Below the pieces are notes generated by a model. It was not told the DNA's origin. It made no database searches and saw nothing but the letters and a program-made list of their open reading frames with translations. From Azorinus chamasolen (Eukaryota > Mollusca > Bivalvia > Cardiida > Solecurtidae), in assembly GCA_963576725.1 (NCBI GenBank), contig OY755243.1:42641243-42705242 (forward strand): a stretch of 64,000 nt of DNA, read 5' to 3'. How positions within the stretch are numbered: position 1 is the first letter of the stretch; each line of letters starts with the position of its first letter. Positions 32,066 to 41,673 of the stretch are shown piece after piece. A program made the position numbers and the translations under genes.

Positions 32066-32290
32066 GGTATTAAACCATTTCCTCATACCAAATATATTGC
32101 ACGACAAATATATCAACTTTTAAAACGCTGGAGAATATTCGTCGGTGCAACAATTCACCGGCTCCTAAATTTCCAGTTTCTTCATAAGTGTTTTCAAGGT
32201 CACAGTTAGTGTGCCAAACAGGTTGGTCCTGATTGAAACTCCGAGTTTCTTGGCATCTCGTCTGGATCAATATTGTTTGAAAATGTCATT
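32066..32290. mobile_element. TTAA-F3 MITE, diverged
   Basis: AAACAGGTTGGTCCTGATTG / TCTCGTCTGGATCAATATTG around CTCCGAGTTTCTTGGCA; left TTAAACCATTTCC. Confidence 0.6.
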
Positions 32291-32444
32291 ATATGTTCAC
32301 TGCAGACTGACAAAGAGTTGCGTCTTCCTCTGTCAAAGTTGTGATAAGAATTGATCACAAGATGCAGATTAATTGAAAATTAACACATCTCATGTTGAAA
32401 AAATGAAGTCTGCTAAAACTGTGACCTGTTACAAGTTTTATTTA

Positions 32445-32595
32445 CAATCCGACTTGTTCAAATTTTTGATAAACTATTGACAGTTTGACAAACAGTTTGG
32501 ATCCTGGTGAGACGTTATGCTACTTGGGGTCTTATCTATGTCCAAACGGTTTGTGAATGCCAGTTCGGTCGTGGATAGCAGGCTAGGGGACGAAA
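32445..32595. mobile_element. TTAA-F3 MITE, partial
   Basis: AAACAGTTTGGATCCTGGTG / TCTATGTCCAAACGGTTTGT, then the F3 end CGTGGATAGCAGGCTAGGG. Confidence 0.65.
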
Positions 32596-32654
32596 TTGAT
32601 AGTCTCTACTATTGACCTTTGACCTGCTGTAAAATATGGTTTGTAGAATGACCT

Positions 32655-32802
32655 TTAACCCATTCCATCATAGGCTATTTTAGACCCAACCTCTTTCAAT
32701 AAATATTCCGAAAAGGAGCATTTGCTATATTTATCACAAATGGTTTCAAAATGTGACTTTTGCAGAGGCGTCAAAAGGCATCAATATGAGGAAATTGGTT
32801 AA
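32655..32802. mobile_element. TTAA-E MITE, inverted, hairpin half deleted
   Basis: TTAACCCATTCCATCATAGG, CCGAAAAGGAGCATTTGCTA, ATTTATCACAAATGGTTTCA. A 21-bp duplication (GGAAATTGGTTAAACAGACC) sits at the right edge. Confidence 0.78.
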
Positions 32803-32829
32803 ACAGACCAGGAAATTGGTTAAACAGAC

Positions 32830-32965
32830 CATCAAAAACAGGTCTAATATTACGTCATGAAGGCAGGTTGCAGATTCATGAAGGACACAAGTGATTCAGA
32901 TGTCTCCGTTATGAACATCACCCTCGTCCTCCATAAAGCAACCGCCTGCTTTTAAAGACATTCAT
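32830..32965. mobile_element. TA-D fragment
   Basis: AAGGCAGGTTGCAGATTCAT and CATAAAGCAACCGCCTGCTT form its hairpin flanks. Confidence 0.5.
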
Positions 32966-32970
32966 ATTTT

Positions 32971-33224
32971 ATCCTTTACTCCATAAATACCGCCTTTAAC
33001 GTCTTGCAAACAGAGAAGACCAGATGAGAAGGCTCCTGTAGGAACTGTCTGATCAGGGTCTGCTCTGTTTGCATATGAGATAATATAGATATGATTCTAC
33101 AGTTTCTGTCAATGAAAAAAACGGCATGTGTAACTGTTTCATATTCCATCATAAAAAATCAGTTAATAAATATTCATGTAATAATTATTTTTAAATGAAT
33201 ATCCATGGAGTCGTACAGAGTTAA
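32971..33224. mobile_element. TTAA-A MITE
   Basis: CCTTTACTCCATAAATACCG; GAAGACCAGATGAGAAGGCT / AACTGTCTGATCAGGGTCTG; ends CATGGAGTCGTACAGAGTTAA. Confidence 0.82.
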
Positions 33225-33320
33225 ATCACGAGGTCTTATGTCAAACAGTTAGGGTCCTAATGAAACTGTTACTCACTGTCACATCTGGAATCAGTCGTCA
33301 CAAGTCCGCAGGAAGTTATT

Positions 33321-33568
33321 ATCCCTTTATTCTATAAATACGCCTTTCTACGCCATTACAAACAGAGATCGAAGACCCAGCTCAGACGGTTCTTATAGGA
33401 ACCATTTGATCAGGGTCTGCTCTGTTTGCTTATGATATAATATAGATATAATTCTTCAGTTCTGAAATGGCCAAAAGTTCCCATGCCCATGTGCTATTAT
33501 GAAAAAAATCTAATTAATATTCATGCTGTTATTATTTTTTACATGAATATTCATAGAGGAAAGGGTGG
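33321..33568. mobile_element. TTAA-A MITE
   Basis: CCCTTTATTCTATAAATACG; GAAGACCCAGCTCAGACGGT / AACCATTTGATCAGGGTCTG; apex GGTTCTTATAGGAACC. Confidence 0.82.
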
Positions 33569-33671
33569 AAATATTGTTATTGTCGAATTGAAACAAGTGA
33601 TTATATTGCAAGAGAACCCAAAGAGAACATATAACTATTAACCATTTGTCTTATTAAAACCAAGTCGCTGC

Positions 33672-34136
33672 TTAACCCTTTACTCCACATACATGTACAG
33701 TAAAACCTCTCTATAACGACCACTAAATTGTGTTATTTAGTTGGTATTTAGGGCAGGTGGTTGCTTAAACAAGGTGACAGTAAAACAGAACGCTCCTATA
33801 GGAGCGTTCTGTTTTACTCTCACCTTGCTTTAAGCAACCACCTGTCTTTAACACAACATATATATGTGATGTAATCTAGTGGCCGTTATAGAGAGGTTTT
33901 ACTGTACATGTATACAGATTTTAACGCATTTGCAAACACAGCAGACCTAGATCAGACACTTTCTGTAGGACACGTCTGATCAGGGTCTACTCTGTTGGTT
34001 TATGAAACGATATAACTCTGATCTGATTCTATCGTTCATGTTATGGCTAAACATTCTCGTGTTCATATGTCATTTTAAAATTTTAATATCCACAGCCTTT
34101 ATTTCTTAAATGAATAATCATGGAGTAAATGGTTCA
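33672..34136. mobile_element. TTAA-A MITE interrupted by B
   Basis: TTAACCCTTTACTCCACATA ... CATGGAGTAAATGGTTCA. Arms CAGACCTAGATCAGACACTT / ACACGTCTGATCAGGGTCTA lie after the B insertion. Confidence 0.85.
33698..33904. mobile_element. TA-B MITE, complete, inserted in A
   Basis: CAGTAAAACCTCTCTATAAC and inverse, with TA duplicated in the target ACATGTACATGT. Perfect hairpin apex CGCTCCTATAGGAGCG near 33800. Confidence 0.93.
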
Positions 34137-34230
34137 TACAGGACGTAAGTAATGCAGTAAGCTCCTGTATGATTTTTCTGCATAACGTTCGTCTTGCATT
34201 AAGCTACCACTTACCATACTGTATTACAAT

Positions 34231-34640
34231 GAAACCTTTTGAACACCAATTCACTGTCGTCTGTTTCAATTATCGTTTCTCCAATTTTTAACTCATCCGT
34301 TTTTCGAAGAAAAAAATGTCAGGTTTATTTTTATCGTCGTCATGTGCGTGGGCGTCGGCTTTGTCATCATATATGTACAAGCACTTTGACATTTGATCAA
34401 CAGTTATATATTCACCCAATCGGAACCCCTCAGCCACACCTGCCGTCTGACCGTCTTGTCAGACCTAGACGAGGATCATCACCGCCACAAGGCATGTACA
34501 CTGCTAATATAAGGACCATTACGTCATTCTGGATATTTAAAGAGTTGCAGTCCTTCATGCAGTCCTTGATGTTTTCCGTACGTAGTCACAGACAAGCGTT
34601 AGCATGCGGTCGCGGCGATAACGTTTAAAAACAAATAACC
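34231..34640 (+). other. Unique island with possible transmembrane-encoding segment
   Basis: GC is higher than around it and no repeat is recognised. On the plus strand 34315-34390 can be read as a hydrophobic run (FIFIVVMCVGVGFVIIY) followed by a stop; a different frame continues open to 34628. No splice-supported model was found, so this may be an exon end or chance. Confidence 0.2.
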
Positions 34641-34649
34641 AAGGAGTGA

Positions 34650-34715
34650 AACAGTGTAGATCCCGATGAGACACAGAAGTAGCCGACGTCTCATTTAGAT
34701 CCAACCGTTTGCTAA
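34650..34715. mobile_element. TTAA-F hairpin fragment
   Basis: AACAGTGTAGATCCCGATGA and TCTCATTTAGATCCAACCGT. Confidence 0.5.
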
Positions 34716-34747
34716 CGTTATCACAAGAGTTACAATCATACCATTCC

Positions 34748-34985
34748 CCGCTTTAACGTTTTTTTCTCATATGTAAGAAATAATGACATAATGCATATTG
34801 AGTACATGTACATACTTTTTTTTTATAATTACATATAATTACAGAATATTGTATCATGGTAGAAACTGTAGAATCAGATCTACATGTATATATTATTCCA
34901 TAAACAAACATGTCAGACCCTCAAATTTCGTCTGATCTCGGACTGCTCTGTTGCAAAAGCATAAAAAGGCATTTCTAGCACCTTA
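34748..34985. mobile_element. TTAA-A MITE, apex lost
   Basis: ATATGTAAGAAATAATGACA, AGAAACTGTAGAATCAGATC, ACATGTCAGACCCTCAAATT, CGTCTGATCTCGGACTGCTC. Confidence 0.7.
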
Positions 34986-35170
34986 ATTCTTTCCATAATA
35001 TATAAACGCTTTTTATGCCTTTGAAAACAGATGAGAACCGGATCGCCCTTTTACGCATTTGCAAATAGAGTACACCCAAATTAGACGTCACCGTCTGACC
35101 AGGGTCTAGTCTGTTTGCTATGGAACGATATAGATGTGTTTCTATAGTTTCTGTCATTGTGAAAATCCTG
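34985..35170. mobile_element. TTAA-A MITE, short hairpin
   Basis: AGAGTACACCCAAATTAGAC joined by GTCACC to GTCTGACCAGGGTCTAGTCT. A second, partial left end (ATATAAACGCTTTTTATGCC) precedes it. Confidence 0.65.
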
Positions 35171-35172
35171 TC

Positions 35173-35450
35173 TTCGCGTAACTCGGCGTCTCTTCGCGTA
35201 ACTCGGCGTCTCTCCAGGATCCTAGCTGTTTGCCACTCTGTTTTTTATAAAGAAATTGAACAAGCGCCCACGCTAAAACTGGAAGCAGCGGAACATTGTC
35301 TAGTAGGCGAGCGCCCATGCTAAAACTGGAAGCAGCGGAACATTGTCTAGTAGGCGAGCGCCCACGCTAAAACTGGAAGCAGAGGAACATTGTCTAGTAG
35401 GCGAGCGCCCACGCTAAAACTGGAAGCAGAGGAACATTGTCTAGCAGGCG
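35173..35450. repeat. Tandem arrays inside an F-type element: 20 bp x2, then 47 bp x4
   Basis: TCTTCGCGTAACTCGGCGTC is duplicated in the hairpin arm (35173-35212). From about 35261 a 47-bp unit (GCGAGCGCCCAYGCTAAAAC, GGAACATTGTCTAGTAG) repeats four times, continuing into the F tail GGCGACAATGCTGGCACTG. GGATCCTAGCTGTTTGCCAC at 35216 identifies the host element. Confidence 0.85.
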
Positions 35451-35489
35451 ACAATGCTGGCACTGAAATGGATTGATGATTTACACCTG

Positions 35490-35728
35490 TAACCCTTTGC
35501 TTCATGAATATTAATGTGAAAAATAAAGACTTAATGAATACTTATTAAATGAGTTTGCATAGTAGCATGTGCACTAAGGGATATTATCATATGAGCAAGG
35601 GGAATTTTGGTCAGGGCAAAACCGATATAATCAGATTCAAACAGAGCAGAACCTTATAAGACCGCTAATACAGAGGTCTACACTGTTTGCAAATGCTTAA
35701 ATGCGTATGTATGAAGTAAAGGGTTAAA
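35490..35728. mobile_element. TTAA-A MITE
   Basis: CCCTTTGCTTCATGAATATT; AGCAGAACCTTATAAGACCG; apex lost; ends GAAGTAAAGGGTTAA. Confidence 0.75.
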
Positions 35729-35768
35729 ACTCCTCTCAATTTAGTAATAAACCAGCATAGGTGGGTGC

Positions 35769-36257
35769 TTAACCCTTTCCCTGTTCTATGCTTATTCCAA
35801 AGTTCAAAAGCTAATTAACCCTTCGCTTGCTAATCGCGTCAATATACCTACCTGTAAATAGTGAAGACCCAGATGAGACAGCTCCTGCAGGAGCTGTCTC
35901 ATCTGGGTCTGCACTATTTACAAGTTGATTGTGCAACCAGTGCACTCCACAGCAGCGATTGCACAGCGAAATACTTTTACACAGTGAAGATATATGTAAT
36001 TATACAACAGGGCATGGGTAAAGAAGGAGAAATGCGTTTTACAATTCAGCAAGCGAAGGGTTAATAATCATTGACAAAATAGTTATAATGAAATGTGGAA
36101 GGCGGGGCATTGTAGCCATTTTAGAAAGTATAGAAACAGGCCTTTCATATTCAATTAGCAAACAGAGGAGCAGATCCTGATCAGACGGCTCCTATTAGAC
36201 CTGGATATACTCTGTTTGCAAGTGCGTGAAACACGTTTATATGAAGGAAATAGTTAA
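35769..36257. mobile_element. TTAA-A2 MITE interrupted by G, itself in a TA-D hairpin
   Basis: TTAACCCTTTCCCTGTTCTA; the left block stops at AAAAGCTAATTAA and resumes TTAATAATCATTGACAAAAT after G. The upstream neighbour AGGTGGGTGCTTAA is a D hairpin flank. Confidence 0.85.
35815..36064. mobile_element. TTAA-G MITE, complete
   Basis: TTAACCCTTCGCTTGCTAAT and inverse CAGCAAGCGAAGGGTTAA. Hairpin GTGAAGACCCAGATGAGACA / TGTCTCATCTGGGTCTGCAC, apex GCTCCTGCAGGAGC. In this copy the arm position that is mismatched elsewhere is paired. Confidence 0.93.
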
Positions 36258-36279
36258 TTAATTCAGAAAGAAATAAACC

Positions 36280-36400
36280 CTTTAAAATGTCTGCTCAGAT
36301 TTGAATCCGGTGCCATTTTGACTACTTCCGATTCGATCAGTCAAGCTTTAGAGAAACTACTGACCAAGTGTCAAACAGCTTTGATATTGATGATCCAAAC
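36280..36400. mobile_element. TTAA-F2 fragment, inverted
   Basis: GAGAAACTACTGACCAAGTG and TCAAACAGCTTTGATATTGA. Confidence 0.5.
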
Positions 36401-36621
36401 AGAGATGCAATTTGACGCCTTAGCTAACAGGGTAGACCCAGACCAGACTGTTCCTTTAGAAGTCACGTGATCAGGGTTTGCTTACGGAATTATATAGAGC
36501 TGATTCTACAGTTCCAACCATGGCCAACGAGTTCCATTTTCAAATGCCATTATAAAAATGATATCATTAATATTCATGATGTTTTTATTTCTCACACGAA
36601 TATTCATGAAGTAATTGTTTA
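36400..36621. mobile_element. TTAA-A MITE
   Basis: AGGGTAGACCCAGACCAGAC, decayed apex GTTCCTTTAGAAGTC, CATGAAGTAATTGTTTAA. A TA-type right end (TTATAGAGAAGATTTACTGTA) follows at 36640-36660. Confidence 0.72.
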
Positions 36622-36660
36622 AAGCCGACAATTAGACTGTTATAGAGAAGATTTACTGTA

Positions 36661-37018
36661 GCTTTAGCTAATGAACGTTTTTCTATTTTTATTTAAGGTG
36701 GGGGTAATTGATAGTTGATAATTGGAAGGGCGGACATAACCAGTAACTGTCACTATTTTTTAAAATACGGATTTATAAATAAAACATAACATAAGTTTTA
36801 GTAATGACACCTACAGTGCAATGTATGTTATCAATAAAATATTAACAAAATTTGAATAAATGCAACGCCCAAGATAGAAGTGGAGGCGCCAAAAAGGGGG
36901 ACAAGACTAACCGAGAAGATAGATACAAGTTAACCAGCAGTACACGCGACTGGTCTCATCAAGATCTGTACTGTTAAGCTACTGATCTGTCTAGCTTATA
37001 AAATATACTGATGTAAGC
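36661..37018. other. No gene recognised
   Basis: AT-rich with no clear repeat; one GC-richer patch (GCGCCAAAAAGGGGG) near 36890. Confidence 0.3.
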
Positions 37019-37107
37019 AGAGGTCCAGATAAGATGCGTAAATCAAAACAGTTTCAAGAAAAGTTATTTTATTTCTACACCAACCCCTATGCCGTGACTA
37101 CTCTTTA
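37019..37107. repeat. HP-I left arm, interrupted by TA-C
   Basis: AGAGGTCCAGATAAGATGCG and TTCTACACCAACCCCTATGC match 1747-1820; the arm stops at ACTCTTTATA where the C element is inserted and AATCGTC resumes at 37315. Confidence 0.7.
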
Positions 37108-37109
37108 TA

Positions 37110-37312
37110 CAGTAAAACCTCTCTTAACCGGACGTTAAATTTAGTATAAATATCGGTCTTGGGGACAGGTGACAGCTTACTGTAGGGTGGAAGTCATGCA
37201 GAAAGCTCCTCTAGGAGCTTTCTGCGTGACTTTCACCCTGCATTAAGCAGTCACCTGCCTAAAATATCTAAATTCTTCTCTACTAGAATTCCGGTTAAGA
37301 GAGGTTTTACTG
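37110..37312. mobile_element. TA-C MITE, complete
   Basis: CAGTAAAACCTCTCTTAACC with inverse GAGAGGTTTTACTG, TA on each side. Perfect apex AGCTCCTCTAGGAGCT. Confidence 0.93.
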
Positions 37313-37539
37313 TAATCGTCAAAAGGCGACAATTATTTTTTTTCTTCTGTTTATATATGATGCGCGTGTGCATATGTTCGAATAATGATATACTGATCTA
37401 CAAATCAATGTATGAAATGTGTGTTCTAGATTCACTTGACAATAGTCTAAACAGAGAATCATCTGCATGGTTTGGATTAATAAGCTCAGAATGGGAGTCA
37501 TTTTGTTTAATGTGGGGTCATTTTGTAATGTGTAAGGGT

Positions 37540-37885
37540 GTCGTAATATTTTGAATACCCCCTCCCTATTCGTAATATAATAATAATAGTAACGACTTTA
37601 TTTTACGTGGATTACATATTTGGTAAAAACCAATTTTCAATATGGTTCACAAACAACATAAACATATATATAACATCAATTATGTACTAATTTAAACAAC
37701 TACGAATTAACTCGTATTAACATCAAACACGTATGAATATCTACTTTAACCCCTAACACCGTAGCCTTGACTTTAATATGACCCATTGCCGTAATATTAT
37801 GACCGGGGGGTTCGAAATGTTATGACCCCGGTCGTAATATTATGACCGGGGAGTCATAATAGTACGGGGTCATAATATGTCATTA
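37540..37885. repeat. Cluster of GTCATAATATTACGACC inverted motifs
   Basis: GTAATATTATGACCGGGG and its inverse CCCGGTCATAATAT recur between 37785 and 37885, with CGTAATATTTTGAATACCCC at 37540. This may be the ends of an unrecognised inverted-repeat element. Confidence 0.5.
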
Positions 37886-38239
37886 CACCGGCAAGCCGAT
37901 TCGGATAGATAGATACATGTGTATTTTATTATTCCCATAGCTCGATCTGAAATAATCTAACAGTTAAAATGTTGATAATACCCAAGAATACGGAATAACT
38001 GCATGTATATAGATATTTACTAAAAAGAGAAATCATTTAATGCTAAACAATGGATAATTATAATGGTAATGTTATACCTAAGTGATGTAGACAGGTGTGA
38101 CCCAGTCGACATCACCGAGGGGCTCCAGATGCGTGTCGGCTTGTCCTAGTAAGAGATAAATAATCAGTTTTTTCTCTGTCACTGACAAAATTAGTACATG
38201 TAGTCTGTAAACTTCTGTTTTAATACTTTGCAATTTTGA

Positions 38240-38360
38240 AAATTCCTCCAATTTGTCTCCAAAAACATAGTCATTGCATTAAACAGTTCGAATCCTGATG
38301 AGACGCCGAGTTACTGGACGTCTCATTTGGATCTAAACTGTATGCAAACGTAGATTAACC
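38240..38360. mobile_element. TTAA-F3 MITE, partial
   Basis: AAACAGTTCGAATCCTGATG / CATTTGGATCTAAACTGTAT around GACGCCGAGTTACTGGACGTC. Confidence 0.65.
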
Positions 38361-38499
38361 CTTAGCATCGAAAGGGCTGCTAAATGAGACGTCAAAACTT
38401 GAATTCCGGACCTCCGGTTTGTGTGATGGCTTTATCATTTCGTCTACCAACAGTTCATTTCTTCAATACGTCAGTCAAGCCTTTTTTTACCTGTGATAA

Positions 38500-38712
38500 T
38501 TAACCTTTAGACTGTTGCCGATGGATCTATGCTTACTTTTCCAAACAGTTTGAATTCGGTGAGACGCCGAGCAACTCGGCGTCTCATCAGGATCCGAACT
38601 GTTTGACGCCCGGATTTCATATTGGTAGACAAACTGAATATACATGTAGCTTGAATTTTGAGAATGACGTGGGGGTATAAAATTATACCTTGCTCACCAG
38701 GGTAAGGATTAA
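38500..38712. mobile_element. TTAA-F-type MITE, complete
   Basis: TTAACCTTTAGACTGTTGCC to CCAGGGTAAGGATTAA. Arms AAACAGTTTGAATTCGGTGA / CATCAGGATCCGAACTGTTT; apex GCCGAGCAACTCGGC. Confidence 0.82.
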
Positions 38713-38939
38713 ATATTTCACCTTTAGTTTACGAACCAAATTCTCAAAGCTGTAGAAGAATTTAGGTGAGTTTAGGAAGGAGGCTTTTTAACCCTTTACT
38801 ACCTGAAAATTCACGCACTCGGCCTCTCATCTGGGGCACTGTTTCCAAAGATAATTACATGTAGTTAATTACCAAGCTTATGGTGACCCATAGCATGATA
38901 GTGACGCGTTTTATGAATTTGCAAACAGAGTAGATACCG

Positions 38940-39675
38940 ATCGAACAGCTCCTAGGACCTGTCTACAGGAGTTGTTTTATCAGGATCTACAGGAGCTGTC
39001 TGATCTGGGTCTACAGGGGTTGTCTGATCAGGGTCTACAGGAGCTGTCCGATCAGGGCCTACAGGGGGCGTCTGATCAGGGTCTACAGAAGCTATCTGAT
39101 CTGGGTCTGGGTCTAAAGGGGGCGTCTGATCAGGGTCTACAAGAGCTGTCTGGCCTGGGTCTACAGGGGCGTCTGATCAGGCTCTACAGGAGCTGTCTGA
39201 CCTGGGTCTACAGGGGGTGTCTGATCAGGCTCTACAGGAGCTGTCTGACCTGGGTCTACAGGGGGCGTCTGATCAGGCTCTACAGGAACTGTCTGATCTG
39301 GGTGTACAATGGGCGTCTGATCAGGCTCTACAGGAGCTGTCTGATCTGGGTGTACAGTGGGTGTCTGATCAGGCTCTACAGGAGCTGTCTGATCTGGGTG
39401 TACAGTGGGCGTCTGATCAGGCTCTACAGGAGCTGTCTGATCTGGGTGTACAGGAGCTGTCTGATTAGGATCTACAGGGGCGTGTGATCATGGTCTACAG
39501 GAGCTGTCTGATCTGGGTGTACAGTGGGCTTCTGATCAGGCTCTACAGGAGCTGTCTGATCAGGGTATACAGGAACTGTCTGATTAGGATCTACAGGGGC
39601 GTCTGATCTGGTTCTACACGAGCTGTCTAATCTAGGTCTGCAGGGGGCGTCTGATCAGCGTCTTCAGGAGCTCTG
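38940..39675. repeat. 24/48-bp minisatellite grown from a family-A hairpin
   Basis: About 29 half-units CTACAGGAGCTGTCTGATCT(GGGT) alternate with CTACAGGGGGCGTCTGATCA(GGGT). The array starts just after TTTGCAAACAGAGTAGA and ends just before CTCTGTTTGCAAATGCC, the two outer arms of a family-A hairpin. Because 24 is a multiple of 3, several frames stay open; these are not called genes. Confidence 0.92.
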
Positions 39676-39732
39676 TTTGCAAATGCCTATCATACTTTCG
39701 TTCTGCATTCAGAAGACAGCTGCTTGTAATTG

Positions 39733-39950
39733 CTTAACCCTTAACATCATTAATATTTATTAGCTGAACTTTTATAATATAAACTTTTCAAAGAAACATT
39801 TTGCTTTAACAAAACTGTAGAATCAGACCTATATCATGTCAAAATCAAACAGAGCAGACCCTGATCAGACGGCACCTAAAGGAGCTTGTCGATCTGGGTA
39901 TTCTCTGTTTTCAAATGCGTGAAAAGGCGTTTATATTAGGGAAAGGATAA
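39733..39950. mobile_element. TTAA-A MITE
   Basis: TTAACCCTTAACATCATTAA; GAGCAGACCCTGATCAGACG; apex GCACCTAAAGGAGC; a TA-type right end (GTAGACAGGTTCTACTGTA) follows. Confidence 0.78.
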
Positions 39951-40089
39951 AAGACAACAGCGTTTAACTATTAAGTGGTTGCCGTAGACAGGTTCTACTG
40001 TACACGTAATAAAAGTACATATCAAGTTTAATTTACAAGTACAATACAAAACATTTCCCTTCGAATAATGAATACCCAAAGAGGAATTA

Positions 40090-40262
40090 CCAATTTGTGT
40101 TTATCTAAAGAGTCCATTCAGTATACAATGCTTAAATCTGCTCGAGGATTTAAATGACAAACAGTACATATCCTGATCAGAGGCCTGCTCTATGAGCCCC
40201 TGACCTGGGTCTAGATTGTTTGCATATTCCCGATCACTCGTTTCACCGCATTCGAGGGGTTA
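40090..40262. mobile_element. TTAA-J MITE
   Basis: GACAAACAGTACATATCCTG, AGAGGCCTGCTCTATGAGCC, CCTGACCTGGGTCTAGATTG, end TTCGAGGGGTTA. Confidence 0.6.
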
Positions 40263-40494
40263 TGCAATCGCTCAGCTGAGTGTTTTTTCTTTCTAAATCG
40301 TTTTAACTTTGAAGACGCTTTCGCTTTAAATAGCTGTCTATAATTATCTTGCAAAATGTATCTTTTGTAACAGACCAATCCAAAACAAAAACACTAGTAG
40401 GTCAATAAAAATAAAAAAAATAAATTCTTTAATCAATCTCCCTCAGATATGTTAAGTATTTACTCAAATTTATACATTTCTTGATTTTTTTCTG

Positions 40495-40612
40495 ATGTAA
40501 AATCGCATCTATAATTATTAATTCATACGCAAACAGAGCAAACCCTGATCAGGCGGCCCCTACTCTGTGTGCAAAGGCATAGAAAGACGTGTTTATGGAG
40601 TAGTGGGTTAAT
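40495..40612. mobile_element. TTAA-A MITE, short
   Basis: GCAAACAGAGCAAACCCTGA, TCAGGCGGCCCCTACTCTG, end GGAGTAGTGGGTTAA. Confidence 0.7.
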
Positions 40613-40854
40613 CGGATCGGGAGTATGTAAATGTGCAACATATCAGCTGGGTTTTAGCAGCCATCATTCCCATTTTATGAGTATCCAGTGGCCGAGTGTA
40701 AAAAAACTTGTAGATACCAATCTGTTTGCAAATGCCAGTCCGGTCGCGATAGATAGAAGACAAGATGGTCGAAAAGCCCAAACACGAGCTAAGATAAACA
40801 AATACCATAAAACCACTTCTACCGTACGAAAGACCTTATTTTTGCAAACATTCT

Positions 40855-41230
40855 CGGTTCAGATGAGATACCCATGTGTGATCAAATGACACACAAATGT
40901 TGTTTCAAACGAGATACGCCTGTGGTACAGATGAGATACATACCCCTGTGTGTTTAGATGAGATACGTACCCCTGTGTGTTTAGATGAGATACATACCAC
41001 TGTGTGTTCAGATGAGATACGTACCCCTGTGTGTTTAGATGAGATACATACTCCTTTGGGCTCAGATGAGAGACGCATGTGGGTTCAGATGAGACAAATT
41101 CTCATGTGTGTTCAGATTAGATACATACTGATGTATGTACAGATGAGATATGTACCTGTGGGTTAATATGGGATACGTACCCCTGTGGGTTCAGGTGAAA
41201 TATTCCTATAGGTTCAGATGAGATGCTCGG
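40855..41230. repeat. 27-bp minisatellite grown from a family-F hairpin
   Basis: About 12 units of GATGAGATACGTACCCCTGT plus GTGTTTA/GTGTTCA. The left boundary TTTGCAAACATTCTCGGTTC and the right boundary GATGCTCGGCATTTCATCAG, GATCAATACTTTTTGACAC are the two arms of an F2-type hairpin. Confidence 0.88.
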
Positions 41231-41379
41231 CATTTCATCAGGATCAATACTTTTTGACACTTTGGACATATTATTGAAAATAAATGTAGACATTGCGAGA
41301 CATTGAAGCAGACGTCATTTTCTTGCATACGGAGTTACTTAGGTTTCAAATGATAAAAGATAAGAATATACAAGTGAAT

Positions 41380-41560
41380 CTCCCCATAGCGTCCATTAAG
41401 TGAATAGATATGATGCACACGAATAAACAGATTGAAAATAATGCAGAATGCTCATTTTGGGTTGTTCTGCATTACTTTGGCACTACATTAATCTACAGCC
41501 TGTATTAAGGACAGACATTTAGGTTCAGATTTAGTTTCTTCTATAGAGAAGTTTTACTGT
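41380..41560. mobile_element. TA-type MITE (C/D-like)
   Basis: ATAATGCAGAATGCTCATTT, TTCTGCATTACTTTGGCACT and the right end TATAGAGAAGTTTTACTGTA. It ends about 114 bp before the C1q start codon. Confidence 0.65.
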
Positions 41561-41673
41561 AGTATAGTACATGTACAATATTACAAAGTTCAATCTCTAT
41601 CAGAGGAACTAGATTGTAGAAAAACGTTGTACGTATTCGAAGTTTTACATAGTCCGCTACTGAAAAAGATAAA

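Larger units (their letters stand above)
33611..34230. mobile_element. TA-D MITE remnant hosting A and B
   Basis: The D hairpin flank AACCAAGTCGCTGCTTAA is interrupted at its TTAA by the A element at 33672-34136. It resumes as TTCATACAGGACGTAAGTAA, GCAGTAAGCTCC and CATTAAGCTACCACTTACC. Confidence 0.6.

Noticed and set aside
34239..34628. 129-residue frame
   Set aside because: No domain recognised and no splice model; kept only as a low-confidence unique island.
38972..39487. 171-residue repetitive frame
   Set aside because: It is the translation of the 24-bp hairpin-derived array.
38940..39675. CRISPR-like array of regular palindromic repeats
   Set aside because: Eukaryotic context, no unique spacers, and units derive from a MITE hairpin.
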